A DNA stretch of 64,000 bases, taken from NCBI GenBank assembly GCA_947458475.1, contig CANGZP010000002.1, forward strand, positions 1 through 64,000. The letters run 5' to 3'. The stretch is from Cyclobacteriaceae bacterium. GTDB lineage: Bacteria; Bacteroidota; Bacteroidia; Cytophagales; Cyclobacteriaceae. Position numbers and translations under genes: made by a program. Positions 49,001-58,575 of the stretch are shown piece by piece (within the stretch, counting starts at the first letter, position 1; the number at the start of each line of letters is the position of its first letter). The notes under the pieces are model-generated. The model had not been told where the DNA came from and made no database searches. It saw only the letters and a list, made by a program, of their open reading frames with translations.

Positions 49001-50817
49001 GAAAGCAACTGCAGGGCATCCGCTGACTTCGTCGGTGAAATACCTTTAATGCTGTATTTGTTAAGCCAATAAGTGAATTCAGAAGAACTCAATTTTAAAC
49101 TAGCATTGGATTTTTTTTCTAACAGCAAGGGAATTACTAGCTCACCTTGAGGTAACGAATATTTTTGTGAAAATTCCTCCCAAAGTTCAAAAAGTCGAGA
49201 CGCACTATTCATGGAAAGTGACTGCACTTTTGTTTGTAGCCAGGCAGTTACTGCAGCAGGAAGCGAACCATACTGATCCTGGTACAAACTAGTAAACAAG
49301 GAAAGTATCTCGTCTTTGTTTTGGTAATTGGTACTCCATTCTTGCTCAGTTTCCTCTTTGGAAAACGACAACCAGTCAATGGAACCAAAGCCTTTTCTTT
49401 TTAGAATGTCTTTGGCATATAAATCCCCCAAGGTCTGGTTATAGTTTAAGATTTGATATTTTTTATCTCCAGTGGAAATAGATTTTAAGGTTAGAAAAAG
49501 TAAGCTTTTGTAGCTAATACCATACTTTTGAGCCGTTTTTTTAAATAAATGGCGTAAGTAGTTTTCTTCAGAAATTGACTGTAGATTTTTTGTTAAAAAA
49601 AGGTCGAAAGTAATTTCATTGATCGACTTCTTTACATGTATTTGGGTTTGATTGATCGGTTGATACTTCTCTTGAACTTGTTCAAAAACCTCCATTATCC
49701 ATTCCAAAAGTTTCCTTTTTTGTGGAGCAATTTTGCCGAAAAAAATAGAAATGGTTTCCTGCGATAGATTATCCAAAAACCTCCTTTTAATAGCTACAGA
49801 TTTACCATGTCTCAACAAAAATTCTACAAGCTCTTCGATATTTTGAATCAATAGCGTTTCAAATAGGGTATTGATATTTCGAAATCGGTAGGAAGTAGGC
49901 CGATTATCGACTAAGGAGTACCCATGAAACATGAAAAATTGGAATTTCTGGATTAACCCTTCGCCAAGCTCCAACAAATTAGAAGGTGCCGTTTTCTCAG
50001 TCACTTCACCAGTAGTCTGATCCAAAATCTTAGTTGGAGCTGAAAGAACTGCTTTTATCTGATACGATGATGCTACCTCTGATCCAAAGCGCGCTTCTAT
50101 CGCTTCTCCTACTGCAGCTCTAAAGCCAGTTAGGGTATTGATTTTTTGCTGATGAATGAGAATATCCGCCAACATACTTTTAAATAGTATGGAGGCTGAA
50201 GTTGCATCTAAATGCCGATACTGCAGTCTAAAAAATTCTTTTAATCGTGAAATTTCATCTGAAGGGATTACACTTTTTAATGGATGTTCCACCAACACAC
50301 TTTGTATGAGTACTTCCTCTGAAAAATTTTCCAATACCCTCTTTTTCTGGGTTGGGTTTTTTAAATAACCGCTTACCTGCTTTGAAAATTTTCTAGGATT
50401 TTTTGAAAAAGCCTTCGCGATATGTCCATGGAAACTTGATTCATTAGCCGATAACCATTGAGGACGAATACCTCGTCGAATGTAATCGTCTAAAATGATA
50501 AAAGGCAGTTCCTCTGCCAGCGTGACTTGTGGAGAAGAAGTTTGCAGGTACTGTTTAAAGGCAGCTCGAAATTCGGATTTAAATTTTTGTGTGAGATCAG
50601 CCTTTATATGAAGCAGTCTCAAAGCACCCAAGTCAATTTCCAATGTATCGATCACTAGTAGGTGATGAGAAGGGTACAATTCAGATAAAATCTGATCAAT
50701 GAGTTCCGCAATACTAGTTTTTACCAGCTCTGAAATCTCATCTGAAAGTTCATCAAAACTAGATTTGGTAGCCACTTTTATCTCAAATTTGAGAGAGTTG
50801 ACTACATGATTAGCCAT
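46000..50817 (-). CDS. Contractile injection system tape-measure-type protein (Afp14-like position)
   Basis: N-terminus NSLKFEIKVATKSSFDELSDEISELVKTSIAELIDQILSELYPSHHLLVIDTLEIDLGAL; C-terminus VTINNAGMVLCWPFFGRFFAALGLVEQGKF...AVQLLQYLATG...CGVPINTPI; overlaps flanking genes. Confidence 0.82.
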   Translation of the reverse strand: MANHVVNSLKFEIKVATKSSFDELSDEISELVKTSIAELIDQILSELYPSHHLLVIDTLEIDLGALRLLHIKADLTQKFKSEFRAAFKQYLQTSSPQVTLAEELPFIILDDYIRRGIRPQWLSANESSFHGHIAKAFSKNPRKFSKQVSGYLKNPTQKKRVLENFSEEVLIQSVLVEHPLKSVIPSDEISRLKEFFRLQYRHLDATSASILFKSMLADILIHQQKINTLTGFRAAVGEAIEARFGSEVASSYQIKAVLSAPTKILDQTTGEVTEKTAPSNLLELGEGLIQKFQFFMFHGYSLVDNRPTSYRFRNINTLFETLLIQNIEELVEFLLRHGKSVAIKRRFLDNLSQETISIFFGKIAPQKRKLLEWIMEVFEQVQEKYQPINQTQIHVKKSINEITFDLFLTKNLQSISEENYLRHLFKKTAQKYGISYKSLLFLTLKSISTGDKKYQILNYNQTLGDLYAKDILKRKGFGSIDWLSFSKEETEQEWSTNYQNKDEILSLFTSLYQDQYGSLPAAVTAWLQTKVQSLSMNSASRLFELWEEFSQKYSLPQGELVIPLLLEKKSNASLKLSSSEFTYWLNKYSIKGISPTKSADALQLLSYFQSNKKMVSASMLKKIALALPVTGVISKQVFFKIAELIRPRLASVLPGFLVWVQQLLTKNKAEGLEAKLFTWLYHQLIFLPPSQLSIASLKDKVEEFLSLNERVVIQLDQKPILPFSKMPLHQRRKELSNSSKMVARILGIIGVEEVYGIFSEAKRYDEEILLNLLTKKYANSFYQLLLSHQYNPEFQDAILVQAPKWLKKQFLDFLVQRSSIDWNSSISAITSYFEVNKWLKLEGVALESFLEKTLWNAVFEGGPYVKEELILELLGNALDAQLITDKFWKDLQVYSQRKEQPKNIKSTKSYENLAALEQANGFSYLIARSSYKKETPTILPILESLVYHSAFPVAHIFEGASSEEFNDYISRLVLENKTEFLNFFARVKHPYLIRKFFNLLRYKGLIELIKEKHKREGLAISIDQLEKIVKIFNLQDQVKIEYFLRAWLVFLFHATNLQRSAASLAVEVAELLQEEGILEGSSLDLETTFTLLTELFKWNETEKKYFFQLAKAWSGEETVPTSILELNNKKQIHSYFSELKDPFLKNLKGKGFLKLWINSFIEVASTATLNEFLELFKSSFYENSHREGKKSTLFFKRFLQLKDGYNTFKAALSANPQGWLEFRQNNPALFEQYEHEAVPKPVQMSLIELLNFYLSCGVLPKEAESLKAFVKKLMELKGADFSQLRGIFLASLLDSKKKKLLYNLLRYVDEKWFYGFLHPKFSEALDNLVAEVRRKTGSNFFADLGIQHPVDRILFFTESLAKIGPSTKHLIELLLPAFDQWVDTKGSAVVATLFTSGDQKSEILLLIQHASKKVKKAVAVEEKKEEEPQVLEPEEVDLGEGVTINNAGMVLCWPFFGRFFAALGLVEQGKFKGQQAEERAVQLLQYLATGLTSFEEWDLSLNKVLCGVPINTPISPVLELTIEEEELVKKLINGTIFNWEKMRGTRLETFRETFFIREGILYEKDNRWELIVQRKAYDVLMDTMTWNISMINLSWMKKRLNVQWK

Positions 50818-53593
50818 TTGAGAAACTCGAATAAACAGATGGGAAACTTCGCAACAGCTGGATCAACTGTAGGGATAAGACATCGATTTTTTTAAAGTCC
50901 AATTGATCTTGATTTTTCAAAAACAACCACTCAGAGTACAAAGACTCAAATCGATACATTTCCTGGGGATTAATGAAGTAAATCGTTGCAGATTGATGTG
51001 CCATGATATTCTCCGAAATTAGATTTTTCAGGTAGTTGATAAAATCAGATTTTTGGAAACGAACAGGCCATTCCGGAAAAATGAAACTTAGCGTGTTAGA
51101 AAATTGGAAATCCACTGGAAAACCATGTCCAGAACCTCCTACAAGATTTACTTCCATCACCGTTTCAGGTGCCAACGATTTTGCGCGCAACTCTTGAAAA
51201 AAACGAATGGCTTGGTCAATGGCTTTTTTTGCCCCCGGCTTTGAGCTAAATGTGTTTTTTAGTTTGGCGACAGGTTCATGACCAAAATTATAGACCAATA
51301 CCGAGTACGTAAGCGTCTTCTCATCCTCTACTATGCTGTAATTTTCAACCTGTAAACCAAATCCAAATAGATCCTCGCCTAAGGAGCGCTGGGTCTCCAT
51401 ATCACCAGGAAACAGCCCCTCGATAAATTCTTCTCCATCAGCATCTAAAAAAGAAAATAAATAGGAAACCGATTCCAAGGGTCTCAAGAGCAGGTTTTCG
51501 ATGAGATGAAATCCTTCTGACTGTTGATCCAAGGAGGCTATTTTAGTTAAAACTTTTTCTTTGGCTGCTTGGCAATCCGCTGCGCTAGCACCGGCAAAAA
51601 CAACCACTTGATTCTCCAACTTCCGTTGTTTCATCAACAAATAGTGACGTTCGTTGTCCTTGGAATGCACCAAACTGAGACTCTTTTCATTAATCACCAA
51701 TTCAAAAATCTCTTTCAAGAAGGACAATCCTTTACCATAAAAATGCAAGGCCCCTTCTTGGTAGTTTTCCTCCGGAAGCAGGTAGACTGCCCCAACCTCT
51801 TGAGCAAGAGGTAGACTCACAAGGCTCCAATCCCCTACTAGTTTCTGTGCAGCTTCCACTTGAAAATGCTCCATCAACGGGGCAGAAATTGTCCTTCTGG
51901 TAAAGTCCTTGATGGCTAAAGAGAGGGCAATCCTTTTCTCGACACTAGATAGGTTGGCACAATCCCAGATTTCTGCTCCCTTCATATCAAACCCTCTGGC
52001 TTTAGTCTGCCCTAGCTCGATAATTTCATTCAGCAGATTTACTTTTGTTTGTATTACGGACAAGGCCCAATCTTCCGAAGATTCAAGGGAATTGGATCTC
52101 CCTAATTTTTTTAAGCTGTCTTCATCAAATCGCTCTCCAAAACGTGCCAACAAATGATCCAGCAACCGATTTCTCCGATCCAAGTAATCCTCACTTCGCT
52201 CAGAAGATTCCTTCATGCTTTTTTCCAACGCATCCTTATTGGAGATCAACTTATCAAGGTTTGTAATTTCGTTGGGAAGCTGATTGAAATAGGTTTCTGA
52301 GCTATTATTAGGGGAAAACAACACACGTAGACTAGATAGCTGAGCCAGATACGATGCCATTATTTGTTCAAAAAAGTAGAGGTATGCAGACACCTGCAAG
52401 GCAGATGCTTGAATCTCCCTTGGTGAATTGGATGATACGCCATTTTTTCCTACTCCAAAAAATTGAGGCAACTCATTATGGATGGGAAAGTGTTGCTTTA
52501 CCTGTTCGAGAGAAAATCGGCCTAAAGGCAATTTATCGTCATACTGCAGCTCTTGGTGGTAAAACTTGGTACTTGAGGAGACCTCTGTTGAAAGCAATTG
52601 CTTGGTAATTATCGGATCTATCTCGTAGGTAACATTGTTTTTTAATAGGGATACCTTACTTTGAAAGGTATCAGTGTACTCATCCAAGTAGTTGATTTTT
52701 GGAAATTCTGTCTTATCAAATCGCACAAAATTATCAAATACAGGCAATCCATTTTTGAAGAGTTGGAGGCTTCGGATTTCTTTTACCCCTTCCACTGAAA
52801 GAATTATTTCTTTAATTCTGGCCAGGTAAATGGCTTCAATCTTTTCAGTCAATGCATTTTCAAAGACAAAACCAAATTTGGGCAAGGGGCCTGTAAATAC
52901 CACTTCTGGTGAAAATCCCTGCTCCTTCCACAGTTGCACAGGATCGTGAAACTGGACCTGAGGATTGATATAGGCATCTAATGCAGCATACATCTTAGCC
53001 ATAACCAGTTCACCTAGAGCATCTGATTCAATACTAATCGCCCCTTCTAAGCTTAAGTATACTTTTTTAAGAATATACACCTCCTCCAAATCATGGCCAA
53101 TTAATCTGTTGGCATGAAATAGGTCCGCTACTTCCTTTTTAAGGTAATGCAGCTCTATATCACTCAAGTCCTCTGAGCATTCAATAAAAATCTCAAACAA
53201 GCCTTTCAACCCCATCTTGTGATCTTGGATTGGGATCACCCAGGCATTGGCTACGAGTTTAATTCGATCAATAATCAGTTTTCTGTAGTCATTGACCGTA
53301 ATAGGACTACAACTAAATGCAGAAGTAGGGCCAAATAGTAGATTTTCTCTAACGGAATCAAACTCATCTTTTCCAAATAGAAAAAGATCTTCAATAGGGA
53401 AATTTGTCCTGTATCCTAAATCCGTCAATGCATAGGTCAGGTACTCTAAAAAGGTAACACCAGGGTCATGGTAGTTGTAATCTGTCCAAATTTTCCCTGA
53501 ATACTTTTGCACGAAGTTGAGGCCCTCTTCATAAAGAAGGTCGTACCTCAAAATGGGTTTGTCTGTATGTTCGCTTGGAATAGAATTAGCCAC
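50810..53593 (-). CDS. eCIS baseplate protein (Afp12-like)
   Basis: Start IWTDYNYHDPGVTFLEYLTYALTDLGYRTNFPIEDLF typical of this baseplate family; locus context. Confidence 0.78.
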   Translation of the reverse strand: MANSIPSEHTDKPILRYDLLYEEGLNFVQKYSGKIWTDYNYHDPGVTFLEYLTYALTDLGYRTNFPIEDLFLFGKDEFDSVRENLLFGPTSAFSCSPITVNDYRKLIIDRIKLVANAWVIPIQDHKMGLKGLFEIFIECSEDLSDIELHYLKKEVADLFHANRLIGHDLEEVYILKKVYLSLEGAISIESDALGELVMAKMYAALDAYINPQVQFHDPVQLWKEQGFSPEVVFTGPLPKFGFVFENALTEKIEAIYLARIKEIILSVEGVKEIRSLQLFKNGLPVFDNFVRFDKTEFPKINYLDEYTDTFQSKVSLLKNNVTYEIDPIITKQLLSTEVSSSTKFYHQELQYDDKLPLGRFSLEQVKQHFPIHNELPQFFGVGKNGVSSNSPREIQASALQVSAYLYFFEQIMASYLAQLSSLRVLFSPNNSSETYFNQLPNEITNLDKLISNKDALEKSMKESSERSEDYLDRRNRLLDHLLARFGERFDEDSLKKLGRSNSLESSEDWALSVIQTKVNLLNEIIELGQTKARGFDMKGAEIWDCANLSSVEKRIALSLAIKDFTRRTISAPLMEHFQVEAAQKLVGDWSLVSLPLAQEVGAVYLLPEENYQEGALHFYGKGLSFLKEIFELVINEKSLSLVHSKDNERHYLLMKQRKLENQVVVFAGASAADCQAAKEKVLTKIASLDQQSEGFHLIENLLLRPLESVSYLFSFLDADGEEFIEGLFPGDMETQRSLGEDLFGFGLQVENYSIVEDEKTLTYSVLVYNFGHEPVAKLKNTFSSKPGAKKAIDQAIRFFQELRAKSLAPETVMEVNLVGGSGHGFPVDFQFSNTLSFIFPEWPVRFQKSDFINYLKNLISENIMAHQSATIYFINPQEMYRFESLYSEWLFLKNQDQLDFKKIDVLSLQLIQLLRSFPSVYSSFSNG

Positions 53594-53619
53594 GGCAAAA
53601 GATAGTTAAGAAAGTTCGA

Positions 53620-54357
53620 TCAAATGGGGAGAAGACTGCCTACAGAAAACCGAATGGGATACGCTTCACCTGTGGTTGGATTTAATCCATAATGTCGTGC
53701 AGTCTTTACCTGCAAGGAATAGTTGTATAAATTTCCTGACCAGCGAAATCTCAAGCGGTTACGAAAACTACCATAGAAGGTCGAGGTCTTGTTGATCGTG
53801 CCGTGTGAAAGCGGACCTCCAAACGTATTCATGGCAATAACATGAGCCAAAGCATAGCGACCACTGCCTTTTTCACCATCCACACGCACCATCAATTCGT
53901 AGGCGCATGGTTCACTAAGTTGATCAATAATGGTATGCCACTTATTGTCCGCAGGGACTTGGCCTGCGTGTAGAGATCCAACTCTTCCTTTGGAGGAGAT
54001 GACCCCATTGACATCGAGTTTGGATTTGGGATTCTCTTCGTCAATGCCAACATTTCCCCCATTTTTAAGCACGAGCAATGGCTTTTTATCTTCCTCCTGA
54101 AAAGCTAATCCTCCATTTTGCTCCTGATCTAAATTGATACTCCACTCGGGGTGTACCTGCTTAAAATTTTTATAAAAAGAAATCAAACGGTTGGATCTTC
54201 CAACGGGAGTAATTCGAAAGCCATTGTCTCCTTCTCTCGAAATTCCATCATCTACAATATTTACTGTAGACTCAATCAAATCAGCAAAGTGCCTTTCTGT
54301 AGGCGCACTACCTTTTTTGAAGTAGTTGATTAGGGACTGTCTATTTAGTAATGCCAT
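53620..54357 (-). CDS. Fibre/adhesin-like protein
   Basis: VLKNGGNVGIDEENPKSKLDVNGVISSKGRVGSLHAG resembles the GIGT..P..KLDVNG motif of Bacteroidota tail-fibre/surface proteins; sits between two baseplate genes. Confidence 0.6.
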   Translation of the reverse strand: MALLNRQSLINYFKKGSAPTERHFADLIESTVNIVDDGISREGDNGFRITPVGRSNRLISFYKNFKQVHPEWSINLDQEQNGGLAFQEEDKKPLLVLKNGGNVGIDEENPKSKLDVNGVISSKGRVGSLHAGQVPADNKWHTIIDQLSEPCAYELMVRVDGEKGSGRYALAHVIAMNTFGGPLSHGTINKTSTFYGSFRNRLRFRWSGNLYNYSLQVKTARHYGLNPTTGEAYPIRFSVGSLLPI

Positions 54358-54359
54358 GC

Positions 54360-57300
54360 TTAAAATTTGAAATTAAAATGATAAAACGCTTCGTCATCTG
54401 CCTTCTTAAGTTCAACTCCTGTATCCTTTACCGTTTCTGCGTATTCTGCGGTGATGATCAGGTTTTCACCGATGACCATGTCTTCCAAATCAAAAGCCTC
54501 CGCAGGTAAGTAATTCTCCTCATCCACCAAATCTATTTTTTTGAGGGGATATGGGATTAGGATAGACCAAGGTTTCCCTATGGTCACTGTTTCCATTCCA
54601 TCATCCAATAAGGCCCCATCTACAAACTGGTACTCACCTTGTTCATTCTCATACATTTGAGCCAACGAAAAACTGGTGAAAAACTTAACATAAGGCCGAG
54701 AAGTAATCAAATTTAAAATCTCTGCCCGTTTGGTTTCGCGTTGATAAAAGGCAGATGCGATATCGTCATAAAACCAAGGGCAAGTTTCTTGAAGCAGTTC
54801 TTGGTACAATTTTTTAAAGAGTAAGCCGGTATCTGAAGTGGTAAACTTGATCTTACCCTTGATCATCAAGTATTCATATTGTGGATTGATGACCTTAAAA
54901 TCTACGAAGGGATTAACTTCTTTTTTAAGGTATAACTCCATCTCTTTGAGTTGCCCGGGATTTAGTTTAGGCAAATAAAAATTCTCCGTGTTCTCAATTT
55001 TGGGAATACCTACGACAATGACCTCACCTGGCGAAACAAAATTTTCGTGACCGAAATTGCCAAACACTTGAACAAATCCCAACCAATTAAATTCTTGAAG
55101 CAGCATCTTTTCAATGTCCCAGCGGGTTACCGCCCTAAATTTGTGCTTCAAACTTTCACTAACTCTTCGGTAATAGGGCAATTTTTCTTCACTTGCTCTT
55201 CCCCCAGAAGATTCGATGGGTTGGATAACCGACAACAAACCTGGAAAATCGTCCTCAAAAGATTCTATCGAAAATGCAGGAAGCACAGGATCATGCTGAA
55301 TTTCTTTATTCAAAATCGCCTGCGCAGCAAACGCATTCATGTAAATGCCAGAAATCACACTGACCATGGGTTGCTGGTCTTTTGTTCGGCAACAAATCCA
55401 AAACAGCTCATTGGGCATCACCAGATTATTCAAGTTGATGTCCTTTGGGCTTTTAAAAGATATGATGCCAGATCGCGTGAGTCCGAAACTACTGTCAAAC
55501 AAAATATCCTCTTTTTTGAAAGGCTTCCAATCGTCGTTTGCTAGATAAAACCAATCCAACTTAGGTGCATCTCCGTGAAATCCACCATTATTCTTGGCAA
55601 TCTCGAAGAGCATACTAAACTCCTCTGGAAATTCTTTTGCCTCTAAGCCAAAAAACAAGGCTCCTTGAAGCTCAAAAAATGGAAGCAGTCCACTGTCGTA
55701 GACCAAACCATCTTTCAACAAAAATTTCTTCCCAAAAGGATGAATCTGTATAAAATTCTCTTGTTTTTTAGTTTGATTCGTAAACGAACGTGTTCCTAGA
55801 AAATTAATCTCGGAAGAAGAAGAATAATCAAGGTAAATATCTTTAGCCAAGGGAGAAAAAGGCTCCTTGGGTTCCACAAACTTGAATCCTGCCTTTGGGT
55901 TTTCAAGTATCTCATTCGAAGCTGCTGTAATGTTGTCCGCGTAAACGGTGGAATAGACATCGAATCCAAAGCCAATGCTTGGCGAGACCAATTCAAGTTT
56001 CAAAAATCCAGTTTTCTGATTGGAGAGTAGCACTTCATCCTCATCCTCGTCTGTTTGTAGGGTATAGTCTGGGAGAATTTGAAGCGCCTCGAGGTCTATG
56101 TCCTGGATGTATCTATCTGAAAGAATTATCCCATCTTGCTCCTCAAACAAGGAAGTGATTACATTCTGCGGTCCCTCCTTTGGCATAAATTTAAAGTCAG
56201 ATAGCGCCTGAACTTTGAGTTTAAAGCTCCCATTTTCAATATCATAGGGATATTCTTCATAAAATGTCTTTAAGTCTTTCCCTTGGGGCAGGTCATGGAA
56301 GGTCCATCCTACCTGCAAACTTTCAAGATCTTTAGAAAAAATCTCATCATTGCCAATCAACAGGTAGCTACCCAGCTTCGGTATGGGGCCCAACAAATCA
56401 AACGGAATACTTTGATCCAAAGGTCCAAAGCTGCTGTGAAGGCTTAGATTTTTCAATTGCTTCACGTTCACCTCTATTTTTATTTGCTCCAATTCGAGAA
56501 ACTGCAAGAAAGAATAAGGATGAAAGACATGCTGATTTTTAAGCAGAATTTTCAACACGGGCTGTTGTAAATTCAGGCCTTCTTCATGCACCTCTTCGAG
56601 GTAGGGAGAAATTGCCGGGTGATCCGGGCCCAAATTAAAGACAAGCTTGAAACTGTTTTCATTCCAGCTCATTGGAGGAATCACCTCATGGGAGGGTACC
56701 GAGCACCAGCCTTTGGAAGTGGTATGCTGCAGACTCAAGGAGCCTGCGAAGATTTGATGAAAAACTTCTTCTGGTAATTGATTTTTCGTTTTGGAAATTG
56801 ACAAGAGCATTGCCAAAAAGTATTGGTAGCTCTCGGTTAAAAAAACAAATTCAAGATGCACTTCCCGATAGCCACCACCCAATCTTAAAGTTGGTGAGGA
56901 AATAGAAAATCCGATGTCCACCTCTTCCATAGTTTTGCTCGATTTATTCAAAAATCGTTGCTCTTCACCTAAGGCTTGAAAGGGTTTGAACTCTTCTGAA
57001 ATTGGAATTTGCTTGGAATAAATTCCATTTACTGTTTGGAAAGGGGTGCCTGGATCGATAAGCTTGTTTCTTGAAACAAACATCGTGTATAGGCTCGCTA
57101 ATTTTAGGTTTGAAAAGGTAACAGGATCTTTGAGCTCATACAAAATATCGCTTCCCTCCTCATTTTGGCCTGCCAAAAGTCGAGAATTTTTGGGAATGAA
57201 TACCTGATCAACATCCTCATCTATGGTAGCATAACATTGTACCGTATCCGCTTCTTGGTCCTTTCGAACTTGCCCAAGGATTTGTTCAAAATAATAGGTG

Positions 57301-58115
57301 AGCAACCTATCCGGAACGGTATTCATTTCCTCCTGCAATTGGCTAAATAATTGAAAAAAAGCGATCAGAAGACCAATATGAGGCTCATGATCTTGTTTAT
57401 TGGCCAAGTTTTCTCGAAAAAGTTGCTTGGATCTCTCGGTTAGGTTGGCAATCGTTTTGAAAACCGGTCGATGCAACAAGAGTAATTGCTTCAGGAGGTA
57501 GTTGACATCCAAAATTTCTGCACCCCATCCAATGGAAGTGGACCTACCAGGACTAATTTCCCATACACCCTTCAAATTAAAATCACTTACCTCCAAATGA
57601 ATCGGGCTATTCAACAGCTTAAGTTCTGAGGCTAGGAACTGGAGTTGCGCATAAACAGATTTACAACGGTAAGAGATGGCACCAACTAACTCATTTTCAA
57701 GGGTTGTACTCTCTCTTTTTTTATTGTACTCGGAAGAAAGTCTGTACCAATAATCTATGGTAACGAGCATCGCTTTTATTTGCCCAAAAAGCTGACTAAT
57801 CAGTTGAAATTTTTCTTCTCGGGAGTCACTTCTTTCAAAACGCAATAGAATCGCTGTTTTTTCCTTTTCTACAGACTTTAAATCAAAATTCTCAATTTCT
57901 GCCAACAAAAAAAGTTCATTAGAAATAAAGAAATCAAACCAGTCTCCACGTTCCTGTAGCTGCTCATCAAAGAAGTTAACCTGTTTGGATAAGCGATTGA
58001 TAAGGGTTAGAAAATCACTTAACGTACGCTCCTCAGGTAGAAAATACCGAGTATCAAGAGTACTCAGCTTACGAATTCTCTGGTTGATGGAATTAAAGTT
58101 TTTTAGATTTTCCAA
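54360..58115 (-). CDS. eCIS baseplate J-like protein (Afp11-like)
   Basis: 1251 aa; C-terminal LPYYRRVSESLKHKFRAVTRWDIEKMLLQEFNWLGFVQVFGN...VVGIPKIENTENFYLPKLNPGQLKEMELYLKKEVNPFVDFKVINPQYEYLMIKGKIKF is baseplate-J-like. Confidence 0.8.
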   Translation of the reverse strand: MENLKNFNSINQRIRKLSTLDTRYFLPEERTLSDFLTLINRLSKQVNFFDEQLQERGDWFDFFISNELFLLAEIENFDLKSVEKEKTAILLRFERSDSREEKFQLISQLFGQIKAMLVTIDYWYRLSSEYNKKRESTTLENELVGAISYRCKSVYAQLQFLASELKLLNSPIHLEVSDFNLKGVWEISPGRSTSIGWGAEILDVNYLLKQLLLLHRPVFKTIANLTERSKQLFRENLANKQDHEPHIGLLIAFFQLFSQLQEEMNTVPDRLLTYYFEQILGQVRKDQEADTVQCYATIDEDVDQVFIPKNSRLLAGQNEEGSDILYELKDPVTFSNLKLASLYTMFVSRNKLIDPGTPFQTVNGIYSKQIPISEEFKPFQALGEEQRFLNKSSKTMEEVDIGFSISSPTLRLGGGYREVHLEFVFLTESYQYFLAMLLSISKTKNQLPEEVFHQIFAGSLSLQHTTSKGWCSVPSHEVIPPMSWNENSFKLVFNLGPDHPAISPYLEEVHEEGLNLQQPVLKILLKNQHVFHPYSFLQFLELEQIKIEVNVKQLKNLSLHSSFGPLDQSIPFDLLGPIPKLGSYLLIGNDEIFSKDLESLQVGWTFHDLPQGKDLKTFYEEYPYDIENGSFKLKVQALSDFKFMPKEGPQNVITSLFEEQDGIILSDRYIQDIDLEALQILPDYTLQTDEDEDEVLLSNQKTGFLKLELVSPSIGFGFDVYSTVYADNITAASNEILENPKAGFKFVEPKEPFSPLAKDIYLDYSSSSEINFLGTRSFTNQTKKQENFIQIHPFGKKFLLKDGLVYDSGLLPFFELQGALFFGLEAKEFPEEFSMLFEIAKNNGGFHGDAPKLDWFYLANDDWKPFKKEDILFDSSFGLTRSGIISFKSPKDINLNNLVMPNELFWICCRTKDQQPMVSVISGIYMNAFAAQAILNKEIQHDPVLPAFSIESFEDDFPGLLSVIQPIESSGGRASEEKLPYYRRVSESLKHKFRAVTRWDIEKMLLQEFNWLGFVQVFGNFGHENFVSPGEVIVVGIPKIENTENFYLPKLNPGQLKEMELYLKKEVNPFVDFKVINPQYEYLMIKGKIKFTTSDTGLLFKKLYQELLQETCPWFYDDIASAFYQRETKRAEILNLITSRPYVKFFTSFSLAQMYENEQGEYQFVDGALLDDGMETVTIGKPWSILIPYPLKKIDLVDEENYLPAEAFDLEDMVIGENLIITAEYAETVKDTGVELKKADDEAFYHFNFKF

Positions 58116-58120
58116 AATGC

Positions 58121-58537
58121 TTATTCAGGTATGTTTGTGCCTTCCAATATGTAAAAAGGAAAGACGATGTTATCTCTCACGTTGGTCGATTGAATCTCAT
58201 AGTCCACTGTAAAACGGACGATACCATCGGTAACATTCTTTGAATCAGCTTTGACTTTATGTACAATTATCCTAGGTTCATAAATTCTCATGTCATTTTT
58301 TAAAGTCTCACATAGAAAATTTAAGTTGCTGTAGGAAGCCCTTTCAAACATGTATTCATGCATTACAGAACCGTAAGTAAGGCGCAAAAGCCTTTCCCCA
58401 CGTTGAGTCGCAAGATAGATTTCCAAGCTTTGTCGAATATCCAATTCATCGCTAACCATGTTAACCTTACCCAGTGTCTTATTGAAGGTAACTGGATGCC
58501 CCCAACCTCTTCCTAAAAAACTCTTTTCTTCTGCCAT
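58121..58537 (-). CDS. gp25/Afp9-like baseplate wedge protein
   Basis: GHPVTFNKTLGKVNMVSDELDIRQSLEIYLATQRGERLLRLTYGSVMHEYMFE, typical gp25-like. Confidence 0.9.
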   Translation of the reverse strand: MAEEKSFLGRGWGHPVTFNKTLGKVNMVSDELDIRQSLEIYLATQRGERLLRLTYGSVMHEYMFERASYSNLNFLCETLKNDMRIYEPRIIVHKVKADSKNVTDGIVRFTVDYEIQSTNVRDNIVFPFYILEGTNIPE

Positions 58538-58575
58538 ATTTTTGAATCTAACTTTAGATTGCTACTCCAGCTCAC

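Noticed and set aside
55047-55544. 165-aa plus-strand ORF
   Set aside because: Antisense to the well-supported baseplate J-like gene; no recognisable motif and a neighbouring spurious ORF in a shifted frame.
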